Notes under the pieces: generated by a model
Database searches by the model: none
What the model was told of the DNA's origin: nothing
The model's input: the letters and a program-made list of their open reading frames with translations, nothing else
Assembly: GCF_003313505.1 (NCBI RefSeq)
Contig: NZ_QMHO01000009.1
Span: forward strand, 1-64,000
Length of the DNA stretch: 64,000 nt
Reading direction: 5' to 3'
Origin: Pedobacter nanyangensis
Lineage (GTDB): Bacteria; Bacteroidota; Bacteroidia; Sphingobacteriales; Sphingobacteriaceae
Made by a program: the position numbers and the translations under genes
Part shown: positions 26,062-34,549 of the stretch, in pieces
Layout: every line of letters begins with the position of its first letter
Numbering within the stretch: the stretch's first letter is position 1

Positions 26062-27282
26062 TTATGCAAATTGGTCGGCTAACCTGACCTTGAGGTTTGC
26101 CATATCCTCGCTGAGTTTCATATCCAATATCTTTGCATAGTGCTGTGTAGTCCTGATATTGGTATGCCCGAGCATTTTTGATACACTTTCAATCGGAACA
26201 CCATTCAATAGTGTTACAGTAGTTGCAAAGGTATGGCGGGCGATATGTGAGGTCAGTTTCTTTTCGATACCGCACAGCTCGGCTATTTCTTTTAAATATT
26301 CGTTCATCTTTTGGTTGCTTGGTACGGGAAACACAGTTCCAATATTGCCACATATGGGATGACCTTCGTATTTATTGATCAGATCCACTGCGTTTTGAAG
26401 TAAGGGGATGGATGCCCTCACGTTGGTCTTCTGACGGTTCTTGATGATCCAAAGCTCTCCATCGATACCCTTTTGTATGTCGGTTATCTTTAGCTTCTGC
26501 ACATCGGCATAGGCTAGCCCAGTGAAGCAGCAGAAAAGGAAAACATCCCTGATAACCTCCAACCTCGCAGAGATGAACCGCTTCTGTAGTATGATCTGGA
26601 TTTCCTCCTGCGAAAGAAAATTTCTGTCTACAGTTTTTGTGCGCCCCTTGTAGAAAGTTATCGGATTGCTTTCCGCAGTTCCGTTTTCGCAGCAGATATT
26701 GATGATCTTGCCAAGGTTCTTGATCATTTTTACGGTATAGTTGTTTGCGCATGATCTAGACCTTAGGTAATAATCGAAATTATTGAAAAAAGCGACATCG
26801 ACCTTTCCAACTTCTATATCGCTAGTGTTATACTGTAGGAGAATAAAGGTTTCCAAGTGTTTTTTGAGCACTTTGTATCTGTTGAGCGTTCCCCTTACGT
26901 AATCCTTTCCGACCAAGACTTCCATTCTTTCATTATGCTCGGCTACAGCCTGTAGGAGCGTTGCAGAAATCGTTTCCCTGCCCATCATCATATCCCTTAT
27001 GGATTGCGCAGTTATCTCATTGCCTGACTGTACCACCTTTAGGTACGCATCATAGACTTTATTGTGCAACTGGTCTAGGCAGGTGTTGAACAACCTATAT
27101 TTTTCTTTTGTGCCGATTGCTCTCCCTGATTTGGAATGCCAACGATCTGGCTCACATGATCTTCCCGTGGCGATTTCCGCCCGTTTGCCGTTTACCGTAA
27201 TGCGAAGGTAAATTGGGACTTCGCCCCCTGAATAGTTCTTTTGCCTTTTCATGAAGAAAAGTAGGCTAAAATTAGTTTTCAT
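26062..27282 (-). CDS. Tyrosine recombinase (integrase) of island 2
   Basis: A 406-residue recombinase, about 96 percent identical by eye to the island 1 copy (roughly 16 substitutions, spread evenly). All catalytic landmarks are present: the arginine-box region CFTGLAYADV, the hairpin Lys, HIARHTFAT, GHTNIRTTQHY and the nucleophile Tyr. The gene lies 247 bp from tRNA-Lys and is transcribed away from it. It should catalyse integration at, and with accessory factors excision from, the tRNA 3' end. No excisionase gene is recognisable nearby. Confidence 0.93.
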   Translation of the reverse strand: MKTNFSLLFFMKRQKNYSGGEVPIYLRITVNGKRAEIATGRSCEPDRWHSKSGRAIGTKEKYRLFNTCLDQLHNKVYDAYLKVVQSGNEITAQSIRDMMMGRETISATLLQAVAEHNERMEVLVGKDYVRGTLNRYKVLKKHLETFILLQYNTSDIEVGKVDVAFFNNFDYYLRSRSCANNYTVKMIKNLGKIINICCENGTAESNPITFYKGRTKTVDRNFLSQEEIQIILQKRFISARLEVIRDVFLFCCFTGLAYADVQKLKITDIQKGIDGELWIIKNRQKTNVRASIPLLQNAVDLINKYEGHPICGNIGTVFPVPSNQKMNEYLKEIAELCGIEKKLTSHIARHTFATTVTLLNGVPIESVSKMLGHTNIRTTQHYAKILDMKLSEDMANLKVRLADQFA

Positions 27283-27303
27283 AATCTAACGATTAAAGGT
27301 TAA

Positions 27304-27311
27304 CAAATTTA
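27304..27311 (-). promoter_or_regulatory. Recombinase promoter -7 box, copy 2
   Basis: TAAATTTG on the minus strand matches the TAnnTTTG consensus and is 22 bp from the ATG, as in the island 1 copy at 7908-7915. Confidence 0.55.
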
Positions 27312-27378
27312 GCATTGGCAACTAAAGGACACAAGATGTTCAGTCTGTAACAACCTGTACACTAAATGGATACAGCTT

Positions 27379-27419
27379 ATTCGGTGAGTCGTACAGACTT
27401 TCAGGATGACTCACCGAAT
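27379..27419. repeat. Island-end stem-loop, copy 2
   Basis: ATTCGGTGAGTC pairs with its complement across a 17-nt loop. The stem sequence equals that at 7983-8023 while the loop differs, which supports a structural or binding role. Confidence 0.6.
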
Positions 27420-27472
27420 GACGAACTTTTTTTATGGGAATTCGTGTAAGTTTTGGTAAAGCCCTAAAAGCA

Positions 27473-27505
27473 AAAACCCTGCTAATCGTGCGATTGCAGG
27501 GTTTT
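27473..27505 (-). terminator. Terminator of tRNA-Lys (island-borne hairpin)
   Basis: A strong hairpin (AAAACCCTGC with its complement plus an inner stem) starts 24 bp beyond the tRNA 3' end and is followed by a T run in the tRNA reading direction. The same hairpin occurs at 8077-8109, so it travels with the island end. The tRNA transcript therefore appears to end in island DNA. Confidence 0.8.
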
Positions 27506-27528
27506 ATACGTTTTGTTAGTCATTTCTG

Positions 27529-27543
27529 TGATTCCGCTGGGAT
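27529..27543. other. att site within tRNA-Lys 3' end
   Basis: These are the 15 terminal bases of the tRNA gene, repeated with one mismatch at 8133-8147. Similarity between the two island ends stops exactly at 27543/8147. This is the likely recombination core or part of it. Confidence 0.78.
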
Positions 27544-27601
27544 TCGAACCCAGGACCACTACATTAAAAGTGTAATGCTCTACCAGCTGAGCTACGGAAT
27601 C
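27529..27601 (-). tRNA. tRNA-Lys (anticodon TTT)
   Basis: The 73-nt sequence folds as a cloverleaf: 7-bp acceptor stem (GATTCCG/CGGAATC), D arm with AGCTGGTA, anticodon loop CTTTTAA giving TTT, variable loop TGGTC, and T arm CTGGG-TTCGAAT-CCCAG. The discriminator base is A and CCA is not encoded. It is the intact copy restored by island integration. A well-matched promoter lies upstream. Confidence 0.97.
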
Positions 27602-27622
27602 TTCCTTTGTTCTAAGGAGGTG

Positions 27623-27653
27623 CAAATATAGAAATATTAATCAATGCTTCAAA
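27623..27653 (-). promoter_or_regulatory. Promoter of tRNA-Lys
   Basis: On the minus strand, TTTG (27650-27653), a 19-bp spacer and TATATTTG (27623-27630) match the Bacteroidota -33/-7 consensus very closely. The -7 box lies 21 bp before the tRNA 5' end. Confidence 0.85.
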
Positions 27654-27954
27654 CTATTTATTAAAAAAGTATAAAATATTTTTACGAACCAAAAACGGTC
27701 GAAAAACCAAAACGGGTATACAGTTTAAAACAGCCATTTTTCCATCTAAAAACCGCAAAAAATAAGGAAATAAAAAAAGGGCCAAGAAACTAGTTCCTGA
27801 CCCTACATCTACCTATGAAAAACATACCCCCGAAAGGGTAAGCCCAAATGTAAAAACATTTTTTTGAATTCTATAATATTTCTCAAAAAAAATTAAATAA
27901 TATTTCAATTGACACATGTTTGTTACAAAAACCGTGTTTATCGCCTGTTTGATT
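27654..27954. other. Intergenic region between tRNA-Lys and hexuronate operon
   Basis: AT-rich, with no open reading frame of interest. It contains the tRNA promoter edge and the terminator of the operon at 27778-27804. Nothing else is seen. Confidence 0.6.
27778..27804 (-). terminator. Terminator of hexuronate operon
   Basis: In the minus-strand direction, AGGGTCAGGAA and TTCTTGGCCCT form an 11-bp stem with two G-T pairs, followed by a run of seven T. It lies 150 bp beyond the aldehyde dehydrogenase stop, the last gene of the operon. Confidence 0.75.
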
Positions 27955-29574
27955 CTAAAACAGATACTTTGTGCTGAGGAAGTTGGAGCTATGACCGTCG
28001 ATGATTTCGTTCAACAACTGCTTATTATTATCATTTAATTTGGTAGCTACCAGCGACCGGATCGAGAAAGCTCTCAAGGCATCTACTACCGAAAGTGTTC
28101 CCTCGGCACTATCCTTTCTGCCCGTAAACGGAAACACATCGGGTCCTCGCTGACATTGGCAATTGATGTTCACCCTGCTCACTTGGTTCACAATCGGATC
28201 AATTAACGCCGCGACCTCTTCGTTGGCATTACTGAAGATACTCACCTGCTGTCCATGGGTAGATTCGATCAGGTAATTGATGGGCTCTTCGATATCATCA
28301 AAAGTAACCACTGGAATTACGGGACCAAACTGTTCCTCGGTGTACAGTTTCATTTCTTTGGTTACCGGATAAACCACCGCTGGGTAAACAAAGGACTCTT
28401 TGGCCTGTCCCCCATTTTCGTTCACCACCTGTGCGCCTTTGGCTATGGCATCGTCAATCAGTTCCTGCAAATAGGCTGGCTTTTGAGGCTCAGGCAATGG
28501 TGTTAGCGACACGCCCGCTTGCCAAGGCATGCCAAATTTGAGTTTGGCAATTTCGGCAGAAAGTTCCTTCACAAACTGATCGACATGTTTTTTATGTACA
28601 AAAATGATTTTTAATGCGGTACAACGCTGGCCGTTAAACGACAATGAACCCAGTACGGTTTCTTGTACAGCTAGTTTCAGATCGGCATTGGCCGTAATAA
28701 TGGCCGCATTCTTCGCATCCAAGCCTAAAATAGCACGCAAACGGTTTACTTTCGGGTGCATTTTTTTGAGTTCGTTAGCGACCTTGCTGGAGCCAATGAG
28801 GGTAAGCACATTAATTTTACCCGACTCCATTAAACCTGGAATAATTTTATTGCCACGCCCGTAAATGGTGTTCACCACGCCTTTCGGGAAATTATCCCTA
28901 AACGCTTTCAACAAAGGGTAAAACAATAAGGTACCGTGTTTAGGCGGTTTAAATAAGATAGTATTCCCCATAATCAAAGCAGGGATCAACGTAGTAAAAG
29001 TTTCATTCAACGGATAGTTAAACGGCCCCATGCAAAGCACCACGCCTAATGGAGAACGACGGATTTGCGCCACAATGCCCTGCTCAATGGTAAAACCAGC
29101 AGATTTACGGTCAATGTCCTTCAGCGCATCTATGGTAGCATTAATATACTCGATGGTTCTGTCGAACTCCTTAACCGAGTCGCCATAGGTTTTGCCTATT
29201 TCCCACATGATCAGCTTCACAACCTCCTGCTTTTTCTCCATAATGTCGCGGGTGAACTTTTCTACGCATTCAATACGCTGGGCTACGCTCATGGTAGGCC
29301 ACTCGCCTCTTCCGTTATTATAAGCATGAACGGCAGCATCTAAGGCAATCTGCGCCTCTTTTTCGCCACAAAGTGGATAAGTACCGATAAGCTTTCGTTC
29401 CAAGCCTTTTGCGGTTTTGATACAAATTGGAGATAGTACGGTGTGCACATCTCCCGACCAGGTTAACATATCTCCGTTGGAGAGATAGCTACGCTGGTCT
29501 AAAGGTCCTTCGAGTGCATACTCGGCAGGAACATCTGCTTCGGTGGGAAACAGATTTTCTAAGTTTAGGGACAT
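27955..29574 (-). CDS. gapN: Non-phosphorylating NADP-dependent glyceraldehyde-3-phosphate dehydrogenase-like ALDH
   Basis: A 539-residue aldehyde dehydrogenase closest in appearance to GapN, which oxidises glyceraldehyde-3-phosphate directly to 3-phosphoglycerate with NADP. The catalytic cysteine is Cys318 in FNGQRCTALK, similar to the GapN motif. The oxyanion Asn is in GPFNYPLN. The segment that normally reads ELGG reads ILGL followed by DAKN, so the usual general-base Glu is not visible. It is the last gene of the hexuronate operon, where KDPG aldolase yields the substrate, so it fits a branched Entner-Doudoroff end step. The symbol is by resemblance and context. Confidence 0.75.
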   Translation of the reverse strand: MSLNLENLFPTEADVPAEYALEGPLDQRSYLSNGDMLTWSGDVHTVLSPICIKTAKGLERKLIGTYPLCGEKEAQIALDAAVHAYNNGRGEWPTMSVAQRIECVEKFTRDIMEKKQEVVKLIMWEIGKTYGDSVKEFDRTIEYINATIDALKDIDRKSAGFTIEQGIVAQIRRSPLGVVLCMGPFNYPLNETFTTLIPALIMGNTILFKPPKHGTLLFYPLLKAFRDNFPKGVVNTIYGRGNKIIPGLMESGKINVLTLIGSSKVANELKKMHPKVNRLRAILGLDAKNAAIITANADLKLAVQETVLGSLSFNGQRCTALKIIFVHKKHVDQFVKELSAEIAKLKFGMPWQAGVSLTPLPEPQKPAYLQELIDDAIAKGAQVVNENGGQAKESFVYPAVVYPVTKEMKLYTEEQFGPVIPVVTFDDIEEPINYLIESTHGQQVSIFSNANEEVAALIDPIVNQVSRVNINCQCQRGPDVFPFTGRKDSAEGTLSVVDALRAFSIRSLVATKLNDNNKQLLNEIIDGHSSNFLSTKYLF

Positions 29575-29628
29575 GGTTGTTTTTATTTATTACTTAGTTT
29601 ATAGATTTACTAGATTTTAGTTTCAATA

Positions 29629-29661
29629 ATATATCCCCTCGTGGTTAGGGAGAGGATATAT
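29629..29661. other. Intra-operon hairpin
   Basis: ATATATCC and GGATATAT bracket a loop with further partial pairing, between the exuT-like and gapN-like genes. There is no T run in the operon direction, so it is more likely an mRNA processing or stability element than a terminator. Confidence 0.35.
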
Positions 29662-29666
29662 CTTTT

Positions 29667-31244
29667 TTAAAGCTTAACAACTTTCATTTTAGGCACTAGG
29701 GATTTCATGATAGCCCAAGCCAAAAGATACGCTACTGCACAAAAACCGAACATGATGGTATAGCCCGTGGTTAAATTAGCTTGTACCAAAGGCTTTTGGA
29801 TATCTAAAAGTTGTTGATATAAAGCGGGGTCGATATTTTGCAACTTTGAAGCTGCTTCTGCTGGAAGTTTGCTTAAAGCCATTACATTTAAATCAACCTT
29901 ATCGCCGTATTTACTGAATAACTTTAAAGCACTGATTTGGTTAATGAAATCGGTATTGCCCAACTCCTTAAATTTGGCAAATGACTGTTCGATACCTTTG
30001 TGGGTATAGCTATCGAAAATCCAGCCGCCAATTTTGGTAATGAGTACGCCACCAATCCCTCCAGCCATTCCGCCGATACCCACTACAGAACCTACTGCTT
30101 TTTTCGGAAACATGTCTGACACCGTGGTAAAAATATTGGCCGACCAAGCTTGATGCGCAGAAGCTCCTATTCCAATTAAAACTACTGGAATCCAGAAAGA
30201 ATAATGGCCCAATGGCTGTGCTAATAACACCACTAAAGGAAACAATGCGATGGCAAACATAGCCTTCATTCTTCCATCATAAATGGCATAACCTTTATTG
30301 ATAAAATATTTAGGGAACCAACCACCGCCAATGCTACCAATCATGGTCATACTGTACAACACCGCTAGAGGAAGCATAATTTGATCGCTACTCATGGCGT
30401 ATTGATCTTTGAGGAAGCCTGGCAACCAGAACAAAAAGAACCACCACACACCATCGGTTAAAAATTTACCCACAGTAAATGACCAAGTTTGTTTGAAACC
30501 TAATAATTTAAACCAAGACACTTTCTCGGCCTTGGTTTCTGTAGCCACCACAACTTCTTCTTCATCACTATTGATATAGTCTAATTCTGCTTGTTTTATT
30601 CTCTTTTGCTTTTCTGGCGATTCATAAAAAATCAACCAAAAAATTAGCCATAAAAATCCAGCAGCACCTACCAACTCAAAAGCTTTTTCCCAGCCCCAGT
30701 TCTTGGCAATCCAAGGCACTGTAATGGGTGCCAAAATAGCCCCTACGTTGGCTCCGGAGTTAAAAATTCCCGTTGCCAAAGATCTTTCTTTTTTAGGATG
30801 ATATTCGGCGGTGGCTTTAATCGCGGCTGGAAAGTTTCCTGATTCTCCAATAGCCAGTACGGCCCTCGAAAACATGAAGCCCAAAATAGAAACCGGCAAT
30901 GCTGTTAATCCGAATGTAGTTAATATAGTGGCCATACTTTCACCAATGGTAATGGCGTAGGCATGTATAATGGCACCAATAGACCAAACAATAATCGCGA
31001 TAGCATATCCCCATTTTGTTCCCAGTTTATCGACAAAACGTCCTGCAAACAACATAGAAATCGCATAGGTAAATTGAAATACTGCTGCAATATCAGCATA
31101 ATCGCTATTAGACCATCCAAAGAGTTCCTCTAAGGTTGGCTTAAGCAAGCTTAACACCTGCCGATCTAAATAGTTAACAGTTGTTGCGAAAAATAGCAAG
31201 GCACAAATGGTCCATCTGTAATTGCCGATTTTGGTTTGGTTCAT
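29667..31244 (-). CDS. exuT: Hexuronate transporter, MFS (ExuT-like)
   Basis: A 525-residue major facilitator superfamily protein with 12 predicted membrane helices. The start (RWTICALLFFATTVNYLDRQVLSLL) is characteristic of the anion:cation symporter family to which ExuT belongs. It is longer than E. coli ExuT because of an insertion of about 70 mostly hydrophilic residues at roughly 425-495, just before the last helix. It imports galacturonate and glucuronate by proton symport in known family members. Context between eda and gapN-like genes supports that substrate. Confidence 0.88.
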   Translation of the reverse strand: MNQTKIGNYRWTICALLFFATTVNYLDRQVLSLLKPTLEELFGWSNSDYADIAAVFQFTYAISMLFAGRFVDKLGTKWGYAIAIIVWSIGAIIHAYAITIGESMATILTTFGLTALPVSILGFMFSRAVLAIGESGNFPAAIKATAEYHPKKERSLATGIFNSGANVGAILAPITVPWIAKNWGWEKAFELVGAAGFLWLIFWLIFYESPEKQKRIKQAELDYINSDEEEVVVATETKAEKVSWFKLLGFKQTWSFTVGKFLTDGVWWFFLFWLPGFLKDQYAMSSDQIMLPLAVLYSMTMIGSIGGGWFPKYFINKGYAIYDGRMKAMFAIALFPLVVLLAQPLGHYSFWIPVVLIGIGASAHQAWSANIFTTVSDMFPKKAVGSVVGIGGMAGGIGGVLITKIGGWIFDSYTHKGIEQSFAKFKELGNTDFINQISALKLFSKYGDKVDLNVMALSKLPAEAASKLQNIDPALYQQLLDIQKPLVQANLTTGYTIMFGFCAVAYLLAWAIMKSLVPKMKVVKL

Positions 31245-31305
31245 TTTGGTTTTTGGTTAATGTATAATTTGGTTAACTGCAAAGTGAAAACTGTTCACTG
31301 AAAAT

Positions 31306-31971
31306 TTAGGCTCTCACTTTATTAATAATTTCAAAGGTTTTGATGGTTAATGATTGTAAGGTTTCGTAATCACGTTTTTCGATGATGGTTTTGCTCACCA
31401 ATTTACTGCCCATGCCTACGGCACAAACGCCTGCTTTAAACCAGCTGGCAATATTGTTCTCCTCAATCTCAACTCCGCCTGTTGGCACAAATAACTGACC
31501 TTGGAAAAGTTCCCTGATGGAAGAAAGGAAATCTGGCCCCAATACATTAGCTGGAAACAACTTGATAATTCCTGCTTGGTGCTGTTGTGCCAAATGGATT
31601 TCTGTTGGGGTCATACAACCGGGGATCCAAAGCAAACCTGCTTCATGCGCTACTTTGGCAACTTCAGGGTTTACAATTGGACAAACGATAAAATCAGCAC
31701 CTGCTTGGATAAAATCTTGTGCCTGCGCCGCTGTTTTAATGGTACCAATGCCCAAAAACAAATCCTGCATTTCAGTTTTTAAAGCTTCTTTAATGAATTT
31801 GAAATTGCTTAAAGCAGCTTCTCCCCTGTTGGTATATTCAAAAACACGAACACCTCCCTTATAAAGAGCCCTGATGATTTCTAAACTGATTTGGGCATCT
31901 TCATAATAAAACAATGGCAATAAACCTTGTTGTTTAATGGCTTGTATAGCGGTTTCTTTATTCTTAGTCAT
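31306..31971 (-). CDS. eda: KDPG/KHG aldolase
   Basis: A 221-residue class I aldolase that cleaves 2-keto-3-deoxy-6-phosphogluconate to pyruvate and glyceraldehyde-3-phosphate. The Schiff-base Lys137 is in IIKLFPAN, and the conserved Glu is in RVFEYTNRG. The frame is open upstream, but the ATG at 31971 gives normal family length. Its start overlaps the end of the kinase gene by 8 bp, indicating translational coupling. A longer start at 32061 would overlap the kinase by nearly 100 bp and is unlikely. Confidence 0.92.
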   Translation of the reverse strand: MTKNKETAIQAIKQQGLLPLFYYEDAQISLEIIRALYKGGVRVFEYTNRGEAALSNFKFIKEALKTEMQDLFLGIGTIKTAAQAQDFIQAGADFIVCPIVNPEVAKVAHEAGLLWIPGCMTPTEIHLAQQHQAGIIKLFPANVLGPDFLSSIRELFQGQLFVPTGGVEIEENNIASWFKAGVCAVGMGSKLVSKTIIEKRDYETLQSLTIKTFEIINKVRA

Positions 31972-32977
31972 GTTGGGCAATGGTTTGGTGAATGTCTGGA
32001 ACGGTTGCAGTAGTACAGTCGCTAGGGATGTACAGTTTGTTGTAAGCGGCGGCAGTAGCAAATTCTAAAATCTGCTGTGGTTCATGTTGGTTGTAAAATC
32101 CATAAATTAAACCACCCATATAGCAATCGCCACTACCCACGCGGTCTAAAATCTTTTCTGAAAGATATTCTTTAGATACATACAATTGGTCGTTGGTAAA
32201 CAGTGTGGTGTAATATCTGATGCCTTGCATATAATCAAACCTAAAGGTGTTGGCCACGTGCTTACATTTTGGAAATTTGTTGATGATTTCCCTGGAAGTA
32301 ATTTCTGCCTGTTTAAGGTAGTTCTCTTTGGTATCAATGGCTACAATATCAGTTGGCAAAGTAATGCCTAGCATTCTTTCGGCCGCCCAAATATTGCCCA
32401 TGATCAAATCGGCATATTGAGCCAATTCAGGAACGATATCAATAGGCTCTTTGCCAAATTTCCAAAGTTTAGCTCGATAGTTCAAGTCGATGGAAATGGT
32501 GATGCCTCGCTCATCAGCAGCTTTAACTGCCTCTAAGCAAATATCTGCTGCATCTTGATTTAAGGCTGGGCAAATGGTGCTGAAATGGAACCAAGACACG
32601 TCCTTAAAAATTTCGTCCCAGTTTAGCGTATTGGGTTTGATACTAGCGAAAGAAGAATTTGCTCTGTCGTAAATGACACCTGCATTTTTGAGGTCCTTCC
32701 CTTTTGGCAAATAATACAGTCCCAAGCGGTCGCCACTCAATTGCATTCTCGACGAATCGATGTTGCACTTGTTCACGTAGTTGAGGATTTGCTCGGACAT
32801 GAAATTGTCTGGCAGTGCCGAAAAATAGGCAGATGGGACTTCCCAAAGTGCCAATGCGGTGGCCACGTTCAATTCTGCGCCACCAACATAAAAAGGTAGT
32901 TCATTATCTGCCAACCATTGTCCATCCACATCAGGACAAATGCGCAACAGTAATTCCCCAAAACTTAAAACTTTCAT
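31964..32977 (-). CDS. kdgK: 2-dehydro-3-deoxygluconate kinase (PfkB family)
   Basis: A 337-residue PfkB/ribokinase-family sugar kinase. The N-terminal sugar-binding glycines appear in YVGGAELNVATALA (in place of GGxxxN), and the catalytic base is Asp284 in VGSGDCYMGGLIYG. It phosphorylates KDG with ATP to KDPG, the substrate of the coupled aldolase gene. Length and motifs are normal. It is 84 bp downstream of uxaC, and that gap contains a short imperfect hairpin (33013-33052). Confidence 0.9.
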   Translation of the reverse strand: MKVLSFGELLLRICPDVDGQWLADNELPFYVGGAELNVATALALWEVPSAYFSALPDNFMSEQILNYVNKCNIDSSRMQLSGDRLGLYYLPKGKDLKNAGVIYDRANSSFASIKPNTLNWDEIFKDVSWFHFSTICPALNQDAADICLEAVKAADERGITISIDLNYRAKLWKFGKEPIDIVPELAQYADLIMGNIWAAERMLGITLPTDIVAIDTKENYLKQAEITSREIINKFPKCKHVANTFRFDYMQGIRYYTTLFTNDQLYVSKEYLSEKILDRVGSGDCYMGGLIYGFYNQHEPQQILEFATAAAYNKLYIPSDCTTATVPDIHQTIAQHD

Positions 32978-33061
32978 TTAGCTAGTAATTTGTTTTTTAA
33001 CGGTGTAAAATGTCATGGTCGCGGTGAGTTCTCGGACGAATTTTGACCATGATTTCTTCAA

Positions 33062-34462
33062 TTAAAAGCTAAAATAGGCTTTTGCATTGTGATAACAAAT
33101 ATTTTCCACTAATTGGCTAACCAATTTCATATCATTCGGAATTTCACCGTTTTCTATATCAGTACCGAACAGATCACATAGGATACGACGGAAATATTCG
33201 TGACGTGGAAAGGACAAGAAACTCCTTGAATCGGTTAGCATGCCTACAAATTGGCTTAATAGTCCCATATTTGATAAAGCATTGATTTGTTTGATCATGC
33301 CATCTTTTTGGTCCAAAAACCACCAACCCGAACCCCATTGCACTTTGCCAGCTACGGTACCATCCTGATAATTACCAATCATGGTGGCCATTAACTCGTT
33401 ATCTGCCGGGTTTAAGTTATACAAAATGGTTTTAGCCAATTGGTTATTGGCATCGAGCTTATTTAAAAATTTAGCCAATTGTTTGCCTTGGGAGAAGTCA
33501 CCGATGGAATCAAAACCTGTATCTGGGCCTAAACTAGACAGTAAACGATCATTGTTATTTCGGATAGCGCCCAAGTGGTATTGTTGTACCCATCCCCTTT
33601 CGTGATCCCAAAGCGCAAAGGTGAACAGCATGGCCGATTTGAACTTCAGGTTTTCTTCTGCAGTGATGCTTGCGCCGTTTCTTATCTTCAGGAAAATTTG
33701 AGCAACTTCTTCTTCGGTGTAGTCTTCGGCATAAATTTGCTCTAAACCGTGGTCAGACACTGAAGCACCGTTTTCTACAAAGAAATCGTGACGAGATTTT
33801 AAGGCCGCCAAATATTCCTGATAGTTGGTTATTGGCTCTTCAACGATGGTTGCCAGCTTATCGATGTACTGGTTCAGTGCCACGGTATCATCAGCATTCA
33901 TGGCCTTATCAGGCCTGAAAGCTGGCAATACCACTAAATCAATTCCGCTGGCTTTAATTTGCTGATGAAATTGCAGGTTATCCAAAGGATCATCAGTAGT
34001 ACACAACGTTTTTACGTTCATCTTGTTCAACAAACCTAATACGCTATACTCTTTGGTTTGCAGCTTGGCATTACATTCGTCCCAAATTTTCTTGGCCGTT
34101 GCCGGCGAAAGCAAATCGTAAACGTCAAAATAACGTTGCAGCTCCAAGTGTGTCCAGTGGTATAATGGATTTCTTAAAGTATAAGGAACGGTTTCAGCCC
34201 ACTTTTCGAATTTTTCCCAGTCGGAAGCGCCACCAGTGATGTAGTACTCGTCAATCCCGAAGGTACGCATGGCACGCCATTTATAGTGGTCGCCATATAA
34301 CCAAACCTGGGTAATATTCTCGAACTGTTTATCTACCGCAATTTGCTCCGGAATTAAGTGATTGTGGTAATCAATAATGGGCATATGCTTTGCATGCTGA
34401 TGATACAAAGTTTTTGCGGTTTCCGTCTGCAATAAAAAATTCTCGTCTAAAAACTGTTTCAT
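33062..34462 (-). CDS. uxaC: Glucuronate/galacturonate isomerase
   Basis: A 466-residue uronate isomerase of the amidohydrolase-like superfamily, typical length. The metal-binding HxH is in MPIIDYHNHL near residue 30. The C-terminal part includes GMLTDSRSFLSFPRHEYFRRILCDL, a family signature. It converts D-galacturonate to D-tagaturonate and D-glucuronate to D-fructuronate, the first intracellular step of this operon. Neighbours encode the reductases for both products. Confidence 0.95.
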   Translation of the reverse strand: MKQFLDENFLLQTETAKTLYHQHAKHMPIIDYHNHLIPEQIAVDKQFENITQVWLYGDHYKWRAMRTFGIDEYYITGGASDWEKFEKWAETVPYTLRNPLYHWTHLELQRYFDVYDLLSPATAKKIWDECNAKLQTKEYSVLGLLNKMNVKTLCTTDDPLDNLQFHQQIKASGIDLVVLPAFRPDKAMNADDTVALNQYIDKLATIVEEPITNYQEYLAALKSRHDFFVENGASVSDHGLEQIYAEDYTEEEVAQIFLKIRNGASITAEENLKFKSAMLFTFALWDHERGWVQQYHLGAIRNNNDRLLSSLGPDTGFDSIGDFSQGKQLAKFLNKLDANNQLAKTILYNLNPADNELMATMIGNYQDGTVAGKVQWGSGWWFLDQKDGMIKQINALSNMGLLSQFVGMLTDSRSFLSFPRHEYFRRILCDLFGTDIENGEIPNDMKLVSQLVENICYHNAKAYFSF

Positions 34463-34549
34463 TTATACTTTTTAGTTGGTTTGTTGTTCGGTTGGTTTGT
34501 TATTTAGCCTATGTGCAACCTACAACCTATTACTTAAAACTTACAACTT

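Larger units (their letters stand above)
8148..27543. mobile_element. Genomic island 2, integrated at tRNA-Lys(TTT)
   Basis: About 19.4 kb bounded by copies of the tRNA-Lys 3' end, with a recombinase gene at the tRNA-proximal end. Cargo consists of RND efflux, envelope and stress genes, alcohol and short-chain dehydrogenases, and an Ntn hydrolase. Several pseudogenes and gene remnants show decay. There are no relaxase, coupling-protein or type IV secretion genes, so it is not self-transmissible as seen. Confidence 0.8.
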
